Origin: an uncultured Bacteroidota bacterium
Lineage (GTDB): Bacteria; Bacteroidota; Bacteroidia; Chitinophagales; Chitinophagaceae
Reading direction: 5' to 3'
DNA length: 6,703 bases
NCBI GenBank assembly: GCA_903912435.1
Contig: CAIWHI010000106.1
Location: forward strand, 1 to 6,703
The notes under the pieces were generated by a model that saw only the letters and a list, made by a program, of their open reading frames with translations, was not told where the DNA came from and did not search any database. Made by a program: the position numbers and the translations under genes. How positions within the stretch are numbered: position 1 is the first letter of the stretch; every line of letters begins with the position of its first letter. Below are positions 1-6,633 of the stretch, piece after piece.

Positions 1-1280
1 GAAGATCAAAATAAAGAGCTTTTATTGCAAGGTGGTCGGGTAAAGGATTTGCAGAACCCGAACAAATAAACCAGCCCGGCAAATACGTCTTTGCAGAACC
101 ATGGGCCGGCCCCGAAATAACTAACCATGGTGATACCATATATGTAGTATACAAGGAAATACCTGAGGATAAGGGGCATATCTACCTCAAGCATTCTTAC
201 GATGGGGGTAAAACCTTTTCAATAGAAACACAGGTAGATGATACTGATGGTTTTTTATCCCGTTTCCCTTCTGTAGCTATCGACCCCTATGGGCATCCTC
301 TTGTAGCTTATATGCGTATGAATAAGGGATATAGCAATCCGAGGTATATTGTTGTAAAATCTAAAGACCTTGGAGAATCCTTTGCAGGCGAAACCAGTAT
401 ACATGATTTTTCTGGAGGTCGTATCTCAGATTGCTGCCCTGCCACAGTTTTAGAATCAGGCAATGCTACAGTAATTATCTATAGAGATAATCTGGATGGG
501 AATAGAAATATCTGGGCAGGTATATCGATGAATGCAGGAGTATCATTCAATAAAGGGCTTCAACTTGATGAAACCAACTGGATGATGAAAGATTGTCCTG
601 CACACCCCCCACATGGCATTGTGATCAGCGATACCATCTATTCTACATTTATGAGTTCCCCTAGTGATACTGCCATGGTTTATCTGGGCAAAGCTTCGAT
701 ATCTGGTTTAAAAGCAACTACCAATCCTATTACCGGCAATTTCACGGGTCTTATAAGTCAAAATTTTCCGTGTATCAGTAATTCAGGCGATGCAGCGGCC
801 TTAGCCTGGGAACAAACCATTGGTGCCAATCACGAAATTTGCCTGCTTTTCTCTAATGAAATAACCAATGGCTTCCCTAAAACATATGAAAAGGTAAGCA
901 CAGGCCTGGTTAGTAATGTAGATGTAGCACTTGGTGGGGCACATATCTATATTATTTGGCAAGACGACTCTTCAAAAAATATTATGTGCCGGGTAGGTAG
1001 TTATAAAGAAACCCTAACCAATCAGTTATTGGCCGAGAATACCACTATATACCTGCAACCATCCAAATCAAAAAAATATTTTGTAGTTGACCATACTGAT
1101 ATTAGCTCATGCCTCATGGTAGATGCAGAGGGAAAGGAGTATGAAATGGACATTAAATGTAAGAAATCTGGTTGCCGGGTATATACCGAAGAGCTAGACC
1201 CCGGCACCTACATTGTTCGCGTATTTTGTAAAGACGATAAAATATATACCTACAAATACGAAGTAAAAGGAGATGAATAG
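1..1280 (+). CDS. Secreted sialidase-like (BNR/Asp-box) beta-propeller protein, 5'-partial, probable frameshift near its left end
   Basis: The gene enters from the left edge and ends at TAG 1278-1280. The first ATG in frame is at 312, but the protein-like reading clearly starts earlier: the same frame is open from 15 and encodes a good Asp-box, SYDGGKTF (about 195-219), before that ATG. Degenerate Asp-boxes follow as SKDLGESF (about 360-383) and SMNAGVSF (about 525-548). Between them lie SDCCPA (426-443), YRDNLDGNRN and, further on, KDCPAHPPHG (about 588-617). I recall this CC...YRDN...CP order from Bacteroidota proteins annotated as exo-alpha-sialidase or BNR-repeat proteins. Real sialidase activity is not shown: no catalytic Arg triad or Tyr/Glu pair can be assigned. 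The last 80 or so residues (about 1035-1277) include ELDPGTYIVRVFCKDDKIYTYKYEV, split here as ELDPGTYIVRV and IYTYKYEV, and look like a degenerate type A T9SS sorting domain without the usual PNP. TAA at 12-14 breaks the frame; see findings. The signal peptide would lie outside the window. Confidence 0.8.
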
Positions 1281-1301
1281 TGTTACAATTTACTGGTAAC
1301 A
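1281..1301. repeat. Short inverted repeat at the convergent gene junction
   Basis: TGTTAC (1281-1286) and GTAACA (1296-1301) are exact inverse complements with a 9-base loop. They sit directly after the TAG of the plus-strand gene and overlap the last codons and stop of the minus-strand gene. On the plus strand an A-run, not a T-run, follows, and the stem is only 6 bp, so this is at best a weak transcription or mRNA-end signal. Confidence 0.25.
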
Positions 1302-1801
1302 GAAAAAATCTCATCGTTCGTAAACTCCTTTTCCAGAAATTTTACAAACTTCTTCTTCTTATCATATATAGCAATGTCTGGTACAGCCCTTACATTATAG
1401 AAAGTAAAGCAAAAGAACTCATAGTCACGACCTACTTGCTTAATGTTCTTGTAATCAGCCAGATGAAAATCTTCCATAAACTTACGAATGGCAGTGAATT
1501 GGTGTGATGGTGTTACCAAATAAATGTCTACGTTTTTAAATGAGTCCATAGCAGGGAGAAATTTTCTGAAAAACGCCTGGCAATGTGAACAATCAGGTGA
1601 AAAACAAATAAGCATTGATGGCCGCCCTGATGGGATATTGTAGGTATTGAATATAGTACTACTATCCGACAACATCATATTAAATGCAGGAAAATTAGGG
1701 CTCCTTTTATAAGGAGGTAAAGTGTCCTGCACCGGATCTTGTCCATATGCCCCTATCTGGCAGAAGATAAGTATTAATACAGCAACTAATTTCGTTTTCA
1801 T
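1283..1801 (-). CDS. Exported thioredoxin-fold (TlpA/redoxin-like) protein with CSHC motif
   Basis: This 172-residue protein starts at ATG 1801-1799 and stops at TAA 1285-1283. Residues 1-20 form a Sec signal peptide: Lys at 2 and 4, a hydrophobic core VAVLILIFC, and an AYG|Q cleavage site before Gln21. LIFC is not a good lipobox, so a soluble periplasmic or secreted protein is favoured over a lipoprotein. The mature part reads as a thioredoxin fold: strand SMLICFS (62-68), the redox pair C71-S-H-C74 at the start of a helix, strand DIYLVTP (92-98), and the likely cis-proline P141 in AVPDIAIYD. This is the usual order in TlpA/ResA-like thiol-disulfide oxidoreductases, which reduce or rearrange envelope disulfides. 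Additional cysteines C66 and C131 are present. No clear Shine-Dalgarno site precedes the ATG, which is common in Bacteroidota. It lies 122 bp downstream of the giant surface-protein gene on the same strand, but a terminator separates them, and it converges on the sialidase-like gene. Substrate unknown. Confidence 0.85.
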   Translation of the reverse strand: MKTKLVAVLILIFCQIGAYGQDPVQDTLPPYKRSPNFPAFNMMLSDSSTIFNTYNIPSGRPSMLICFSPDCSHCQAFFRKFLPAMDSFKNVDIYLVTPSHQFTAIRKFMEDFHLADYKNIKQVGRDYEFFCFTFYNVRAVPDIAIYDKKKKFVKFLEKEFTNDEIFSVTSKL

Positions 1802-1867
1802 GACACCAAATTAGTATATTTCATTAGAATTTCAATAATCCTAAACTATACTTACAAAATTTTAACT

Positions 1868-1901
1868 TAAAAAAAGGGCTACCAATGAATTTGGTAGCCC
1901 T
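1868..1901 (-). terminator. Intrinsic terminator of the giant surface-protein gene
   Basis: Read on the minus strand, AGGGCTACCAA (1901-1891), a 5-base loop (1890-1886) and TTGGTAGCCCT (1885-1875) form a perfect 11-bp stem. A run of T follows immediately (complement of the A-run at 1869-1875). The stem begins about 22 bases after the stop codon of the 1924-5778 gene. The T-run exists on the minus strand only, so it terminates leftward transcription and separates the giant gene from the thioredoxin-like gene further left. It would not stop rightward transcripts. Confidence 0.9.
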
Positions 1902-1923
1902 GCAAAAGGATTAAATATTATCA

Positions 1924-2187
1924 TTATCGAATAAGCGTCACGTTACCCATTTTGGTAAATTTCTTTCCTGCTGAGGTAACAGCATCAATCTGGTAAACAT
2001 ATACACCTTCTGGCTGAGGAGTATTGTTGAATTTACCATCCCAACCGTCAGAGATGTTGTTTGTTTCAAATACTTTTACACCCCACCTGTCGTAGATGAT
2101 GAAACTATTCAATACGGCTATACCACGACGGATAATGAGGAATTTACCATTAGGTCCATTTCCAGGAACAAAAGCATTAGGAACTCC
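1924..2187 (-). other. Region encoding the T9SS type B sorting domain
   Basis: This 3' segment of the giant gene encodes about the last 87 residues. Diagnostic elements in order are VPNAFVPGNGPNGKF, FIIYDRWGVKVFET, DGWDGKF, PEGVYVYQIDAV and GNVTLIR. It carries the PGNGPNGKF variant in place of the more widespread PNGDGxNDxF; I recall this variant as common in Chitinophagaceae-like relatives. It is the strongest single clue that the host has a T9SS and belongs to Bacteroidota. Confidence 0.9.
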
Positions 2188-5100
2188 TAGTATTGCATCC
2201 TGACTTACATAAATATTTATTGAATCATCAGTAGCACATCCCCAACCTGTTACACCATGAACCAAATATTTTGTATTATAATCGGGTGATGCGATAGGGC
2301 TTGCACTATACGGATCATCCAAACCATAAGACGGGAACCAGTATAATGATGTACAGTTGGTCTGAGTAGTAATCTGATAAGATTCACCCGGATATATCAT
2401 TGTTGAATCACCCAGATCAATAACTGCGGCTGCCAAAACATTTACTGTAACCGTGCCTGTGTCGGTACAACTATATTGGTTGCTGGCAACTACAGTATAA
2501 GTACGGTTAGTCTCAGGACGTATAGTTGTAATTGCCGATGTGGTGTCATCGAGATACATTCTTGGATACCAACGGTAATTAGCCACCGGATCAGTATCAA
2601 CAGCCCTTAATATTGCCGTATCTCTTGGACATACCGCAGTATCATGCGATACAGTAACAGTTGGCTTTGGATATATAGTTACCTGTATTGAATCCTTAAA
2701 GCTGGTACAACCATTAAGCGTTTGAGTAGCAAAGTACCATGAATTACCTGGGACTGCTGTACTAGGTATTGGCCCAACCAACGACCCCACATTACTCGTA
2801 CTGGATGTGTACCAAAGTATACTATCTCCCATAGCATCAAGCCTAGGTGCATCAAGATACTGGCAGAATGTCAACCATGGAACCATCGGGGTTTTAGGTG
2901 TTTCACGAATCACTACTGTATCACTAATAATACCAGAGGAGCAGCCATTAATATAAGCTGTAACATGGTAGATTCCATTATACTCCATTATAGTTGGTGT
3001 TCTAAATGGATTATTTACATTCGACCTGAAGGTATATGGTCCATCCCATATAAAATTAGCTCCGGGCACACTTATGGCTTGTAGGAATAATGTGTCCCAT
3101 GTTCCCGTACATGGCTGGTTACTGGTAGCCGTAATAAATGGCGTTGGCGTTATGGAGACTGTTATGACCGATGATCCAATACAAGTTCCTACAGTAACGG
3201 TAATTGTATACTGTCCCGTAGCGGCTGGTGTTACTGGGGCAATAAAAGGATTCTGCACTGTAGTTGTATACAAATCAGGTCCGGTCCAAGTAAAGCTAAC
3301 ACCAGCAGTACTATCTGAAGCATAGAGGAATAATGTATCACCCTGACAAATGCTAGGTGGGCCAGGCGAATTGCTGGTTGCCACTGGTAATACAGGAGTT
3401 GTATCAACCGAGTTATAAATTACTGCTGTATCTGAAGTACATGCTTTACCAGGATAAATAAAAGTAACCGTAACCGAGTAATTACCCGAATTAGCAGTAA
3501 TAGCAGGGTTAATAACCGGGTTCTGCAAGGAAGATGTATAACCAATTGGGCCTATCCAACTCCAAACAGAATCTCTTTGACTAGTATCAAAACCAGAATG
3601 AGAGGAAGTACCTGTCATTCTAAGTGCGGTACCGGAACAAATTGGTGAATTACTACCTAGTACAGGCCTGGTAGGAGTTGAATCCACCTTAACTGTAATC
3701 GTATCTGTATTATAACAAGTTAACCCTCCTACGCCGGTAAGAGAAACTACAACAGTATATGTACCAGAAGCACCTGTTAGTACGTTAGGTAGGGTATAAG
3801 GATTTTTCAAAGTAGAAGTAAAGCCAAGTGGACCAGTCCAGTTATAACTAACACCTGGTGTTACGTCACTACCAAAGAACTTCAAAGTATCCCTTTCGGA
3901 ACAAATTGGCGAATTTGACGTTTCACTAGGCACTGCAGGCGTTGAGTCTACAATAGCAAATACAGTACCACTATCGAAACATCCTCTGAGAGATGTAACT
4001 ACCTTATATATACCACCTGTACTTACAGTGGCAGGAGTAACAATAGGGAACTCAAGTGTTGATGTGAATCCGTTAGGGCCAGACCACAAGAATGTTTCTG
4101 TAGAAGAATCAGGTAAGGCAGACAAGTTGAACGAAGTACCTGAACAAACAGGTGTAGTACTTGAAGCTGTAACTACCGGTAGCACTTTGAGGAATACCCT
4201 TACTCTGGCTGTATCATGAACTGTACCTACTGTTTTTACTACTGTGTATACTCCGGTATCGGCCATTGTCAAACCTGTTCTTGAAGCATATTGTGTAAAT
4301 GCAGTATAACCACCGGGACCATACCAGAAATAGGTAGCTCCAGTAGAATCTCCATGTGCATACAACCACAATCTCTGATTCATACAAATAACCGAATCGC
4401 CTCTTGAATCCATGTAATAACCACCGGCACCATCTGGAATACCCATTGAGTTACTAGTGGCACTAAAACATGGAATTACATACAAATAAAATACCTTAGT
4501 ACCACAAGCACCGTGAGCAGTATCTTTTGTACCGGTGACGGTATAGGTAGTTGGACCACCTAAACCTACCATATTAACAGTTACACTTGTACCTGTAGTT
4601 GCTGATAACCCTCTGGATGGAGCCCAGGTCCAGGTACTTAAACTCCAATCCTTAGTATCACCATTCAAAATATTGGCAGTAAAAAAATTACCGATAACAT
4701 TACATCCTATCACAGTATCTAATGAATCATGTGCAACACCTTGAGTCACTAAAAGTGGATTAGGAAATGCACTATCAATCGCATTTGTATCAGAAAAAAT
4801 CCATGCATAGCAAATTACAGTACTATCACCTGGTGCTAAAGTCTTAACATTCCATACAAGACCATATGCAATATCCTGGCTTAAAGTGGAGGAACCTACA
4901 GTATAATAGCAGGTACCCATACCTGTAGCACCATGAGTCCATACCAAATCTAAATCATTACCCAAACTCATTCCTGGGGGCCAACTTTGGTAAATTAATG
5001 CCTGTGCACGGCAATCTTTCGCGCACAAGCCAGAAAATGCATCCTGATGGGCACTGGGTGGTCTTGCCCATACTTCATGGCGGTTAAAATAATCTCCCTG

Positions 5101-5778
5101 ATAGGCAATATGATTATTAGTAGGATAACTACCTGAGAGTAGAACATCATTATCGGGGTCTGCAGTAACTAAATAATAAATGTCTGGAATTGCTAACCCA
5201 CTTGTATTTTTGAATTTAACAGTTACGTTAAGCCATGATGCCAATGTATCCAAACGATTTGTTTGGGTAATTTGTAATGCACCACCTACCCCGGCAGTCC
5301 CATTCCATGTTCCGGTCATAGTTCCACCTACATTAGTATATCCTGTAGTCATACCGGTAAGTGTACCACCTAATAAATTATTATAGCCAGCATCAGTATA
5401 AAAGGCACTACTCATTATGCCATTAACCTGTATTGACCAACCATCAAATGGTGTTCCTGGCAAAAAGTAAGCACCATACCAAGGCACCGCACCCACACCC
5501 CAACCATCATGACCCTGATCAAATGAAAAATCCATGCCTAGTCCACCGGCTGCAGTACCGGTTCCCGGATCTGTATACCCCCCGGTTGAACCTCCTCTGG
5601 TATGATATCCGGCTGGTGCTGTAACAGTATTACCCCATGAGCCATTGGGAGCAATAGCAACTTCAAGGTATTTACCCTGGAGAAATGCATTGTCACCCAC
5701 TAATTGTGCCGTTGCAGAATTTAAGCCGCAAACAGTAATCAGCGCCAGTAATAATGGTAAAAAATAACGTTGTATCAT
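1924..5778 (-). CDS. Giant secreted multi-repeat Ig/PKD-like surface protein with T9SS type B (gliding-motility-associated) C-terminal sorting domain
   Basis: The protein has 1,284 residues from ATG 5778-5776 and ends at TAA 1926-1924, followed at once by a second in-frame stop, TGA. Residues 1-24 are a signal peptide (MIQRYFLPLLLALITVCG, cleavage ATA|Q). Residues 26-356 form one N-terminal domain beginning LVGDNAFLQGKYLEVAIAPNG, Gly-rich and aromatic, of unknown function; similar starts occur in other large Bacteroidota surface proteins. About nine Ig/PKD-like repeats follow, near 437-532, 537-609, 620-698, 708-791, 801-876, 884-957, 966-1036, 1038-1114 and 1120-1191. The middle ones share SNSPxCxG, FxWxGPxGFTST, NPxI and GxYxVxV. 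Residues 1198-1284 match the gliding-motility-associated C-terminal domain (TIGR04131-type): VPNAFVPG, IIYDRWGVKVFET, GWDGKFN, EGVYVYQI and terminal GNVTLIR. Such domains direct export across the outer membrane by T9SS and surface attachment or release. The likely role is adhesin or cell-surface structure; no enzyme domain is seen. It appears monocistronic, with its own terminator and a candidate promoter upstream. Confidence 0.93.
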   Translation of the reverse strand: MIQRYFLPLLLALITVCGLNSATAQLVGDNAFLQGKYLEVAIAPNGSWGNTVTAPAGYHTRGGSTGGYTDPGTGTAAGGLGMDFSFDQGHDGWGVGAVPWYGAYFLPGTPFDGWSIQVNGIMSSAFYTDAGYNNLLGGTLTGMTTGYTNVGGTMTGTWNGTAGVGGALQITQTNRLDTLASWLNVTVKFKNTSGLAIPDIYYLVTADPDNDVLLSGSYPTNNHIAYQGDYFNRHEVWARPPSAHQDAFSGLCAKDCRAQALIYQSWPPGMSLGNDLDLVWTHGATGMGTCYYTVGSSTLSQDIAYGLVWNVKTLAPGDSTVICYAWIFSDTNAIDSAFPNPLLVTQGVAHDSLDTVIGCNVIGNFFTANILNGDTKDWSLSTWTWAPSRGLSATTGTSVTVNMVGLGGPTTYTVTGTKDTAHGACGTKVFYLYVIPCFSATSNSMGIPDGAGGYYMDSRGDSVICMNQRLWLYAHGDSTGATYFWYGPGGYTAFTQYASRTGLTMADTGVYTVVKTVGTVHDTARVRVFLKVLPVVTASSTTPVCSGTSFNLSALPDSSTETFLWSGPNGFTSTLEFPIVTPATVSTGGIYKVVTSLRGCFDSGTVFAIVDSTPAVPSETSNSPICSERDTLKFFGSDVTPGVSYNWTGPLGFTSTLKNPYTLPNVLTGASGTYTVVVSLTGVGGLTCYNTDTITVKVDSTPTRPVLGSNSPICSGTALRMTGTSSHSGFDTSQRDSVWSWIGPIGYTSSLQNPVINPAITANSGNYSVTVTFIYPGKACTSDTAVIYNSVDTTPVLPVATSNSPGPPSICQGDTLFLYASDSTAGVSFTWTGPDLYTTTVQNPFIAPVTPAATGQYTITVTVGTCIGSSVITVSITPTPFITATSNQPCTGTWDTLFLQAISVPGANFIWDGPYTFRSNVNNPFRTPTIMEYNGIYHVTAYINGCSSGIISDTVVIRETPKTPMVPWLTFCQYLDAPRLDAMGDSILWYTSSTSNVGSLVGPIPSTAVPGNSWYFATQTLNGCTSFKDSIQVTIYPKPTVTVSHDTAVCPRDTAILRAVDTDPVANYRWYPRMYLDDTTSAITTIRPETNRTYTVVASNQYSCTDTGTVTVNVLAAAVIDLGDSTMIYPGESYQITTQTNCTSLYWFPSYGLDDPYSASPIASPDYNTKYLVHGVTGWGCATDDSINIYVSQDAILGVPNAFVPGNGPNGKFLIIRRGIAVLNSFIIYDRWGVKVFETNNISDGWDGKFNNTPQPEGVYVYQIDAVTSAGKKFTKMGNVTLIR
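2206..4470 (-). repeat. Array of about nine divergent Ig/PKD-like repeats (protein level)
   Basis: The segment encodes successive domains of roughly 70-95 residues, at about 4470-4183, 4170-3952, 3921-3685, 3657-3406, 3378-3151, 3129-2908, 2883-2671, 2667-2437 and 2421-2206. Repeats 2 to 6 are the most alike, with SNSPxC at the start, a central WxGPxGFTST...NPxI block and GxYxVxVxxxxC near the end. Repeats 7 to 9 are more diverged; 8 and 9 read like PKD-type domains (YRWYPRMYLDD, LYWFPSYGLDD). Repeats 2 to 9 each hold one Cys near the start and one about 40-66 residues later. The repeats are not near-identical in DNA, so the array looks old rather than freshly amplified. Confidence 0.8.
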
Positions 5779-5790
5779 GCTCTTTTCCAA
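5776..5790 (-). promoter_or_regulatory. Start-codon choice and weak ribosome binding site of the giant gene
   Basis: The reading frame can be extended four codons to a TTG at 5790-5788, but the ATG at 5778-5776 is preferred. It gives a compact signal peptide with Arg4 directly before the hydrophobic core, and it places the purine stretch GGAAAAGAG directly upstream, where it could serve as a weak Shine-Dalgarno site. TTG starts are uncommon in this phylum. Confidence 0.6.
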
Positions 5791-5841
5791 TTAAAAAATG
5801 CCAAAAATCAATAAGTTGCTATCACACAAATTATGGGCGTA

Positions 5842-5871
5842 TAAATATAGACAAATATTTTTTTTCACAAA
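5842..5871 (-). promoter_or_regulatory. Candidate Bacteroidota-type promoter of the giant surface-protein gene
   Basis: On the minus strand a TTTG (5871-5868) is followed after 18 bases by TATATTTA (5849-5842). This is one base off the Bacteroidota -7 box TAnnTTTG and close to the usual spacing from a -33 TTTG. Transcription would start about 60 bases upstream of the ATG at 5778. The region is very AT-rich, so chance matches are likely and other near matches exist nearby (for example GATTTTTG further downstream). Confidence 0.35.
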
Positions 5872-6312
5872 AATTTAATTCCCTGTTTTATGAAAAAAAT
5901 ACAAACCGATATTTACAACGCAAACTCTAAGTTAAAGACAGCAAATACTTTAAAAAGGATGGGTAAATCCTAAAAAAAACATTTCAATATATGTTCTGTA
6001 CTTTATTGCTAGCTGTTTAATTAGCTAATCATTCATAACCCACCATTGGATACCATGCCCTCTTTATTGTAATAATTCTAAAATACCCTAATAATGATCT
6101 CAAATTATATGCATCCCAGGACAATCAATTGTATAAATATATATCCCTAAGGCTTTGCCATAATATCCAAATTCCTATCAATTCTCCTTCATACCAAAAA
6201 AAGACCCTTTAAAATTACTAATTGCTCTTTCAGTTAAATATATTTATAGTATACGAAATCAAAAACCCTATAAAGATACTACTTTTTAAGTAATATTAAC
6301 TCTACACATTTC

Positions 6313-6340
6313 TACATCATTAACCCTCGTTAATAATGTA
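6313..6340 (-). other. 12-bp hairpin with GAGG loop, fully paired only on the minus strand
   Basis: The arms TACATCATTAAC (6313-6324) and GTTAATAATGTA (6329-6340) enclose CCTC. On the plus strand one position is a C-A mismatch, but in minus-strand RNA the same position is a G-U wobble, so the stem is complete at 12 bp with the tetraloop GAGG. There is no T-run after it on either strand, so it is not a standard intrinsic terminator. It could be an RNA structure or a protein-binding palindrome. Confidence 0.5.
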
Positions 6341-6539
6341 GGGGCCAGTATTCAATTGACAATAAGCTGAGTTAATATATTTGTCTTATTTAAGTATGCC
6401 CTAAAGCAAAATTTCCACGAAATGTATTTCCATAACTAAATTAATGAATGGAAGTATAATGTCAATAACTTATGTCGTGTAAAAAGAATCAGGAAGTTCC
6501 TCTTCAGACTAGCTAATATTTATGCATAATATTTACCAT

Positions 6540-6581
6540 CCCCCAACTATACAACTTGATCCCCCAACTATTCAACTTGAT
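6540..6581. repeat. Perfectly adjacent 21-bp tandem direct repeat, two copies
   Basis: Two 21-base units (6540-6560 and 6561-6581) abut without spacer and differ at one base (A at 6551, T at 6572). Each unit starts CCCCCAACTA and ends CAACTTGAT. CAACT occurs four times, at 6544, 6552, 6565 and 6573, giving steps of 8, 13 and 8 bases. The period of 21 bases is close to two DNA helical turns. The array lies about 50 bp beyond the 5S rRNA terminator. Confidence 0.85.
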
Positions 6582-6633
6582 CCGTAAAAATTAATTGATA
6601 CATTACAAATTTCCGCTCTTCCCCCAAACGAAA

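Larger units (their letters stand above)
5779..6633. other. Long AT-rich intergenic region without a convincing gene
   Basis: About 850 bp lie between the start of the giant gene and the 5S rRNA terminator. Every frame is broken often; the longest readings I noted are about 27 and 21 codons and none has good coding character. It holds the candidate promoter (5842-5871), a hairpin (6313-6340), a near-palindrome (6515-6533) and a 21-bp tandem repeat (6540-6581). I see no tRNA, transposase remnant or terminal inverted repeats. A small RNA cannot be excluded. Confidence 0.7.

Noticed and set aside
312..314. ATG at 312 as the true start of the sialidase-like gene
   Set aside because: The same frame upstream (15-311) encodes clear domain sequence, including the best Asp-box SYDGGKTF, so this Met is internal.
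1280..1507. 75-codon plus-strand reading frame from a GTG
   Set aside because: It lies entirely antisense to the thioredoxin-like gene, which has a signal peptide and a CSHC motif; the antisense product has no recognisable features.
3074..5624. Several plus-strand open frames of 60-85 codons inside the giant gene
   Set aside because: They are antisense shadows of a long, well-recognised coding sequence and have low-complexity Val/Thr/Pro-rich translations.
5788..5790. TTG as the start of the giant gene
   Set aside because: ATG four codons later gives a better signal peptide and a purine-rich stretch just upstream; TTG starts are rare in Bacteroidota.
5890..5973. 27-codon plus-strand ORF starting MKKIQTDIYN, Lys-rich
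   Set aside because: No ribosome binding site or recognisable promoter, ordinary for AT-rich spacer, and the Lys content follows from A-runs; too short to call a gene.
5956..5976. Possible minus-strand terminator (AGGAT, 6-base loop, ATCCT, T-run)
   Set aside because: The stem is only 5 bp with low GC and there is no gene upstream on that strand whose end it would mark.
6006..6029. Inverted TAGCT / AGCTA motif
   Set aside because: Only 5 bp arms in AT-rich sequence, expected by chance.
6540..6581. Start of a CRISPR array
   Set aside because: The two units abut with no spacer between them and no further copies or cas genes are present.
5779..6633. Insertion-sequence remnant in the long intergenic region
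   Set aside because: No terminal inverted repeats, target-site duplication or transposase-like reading was visible.
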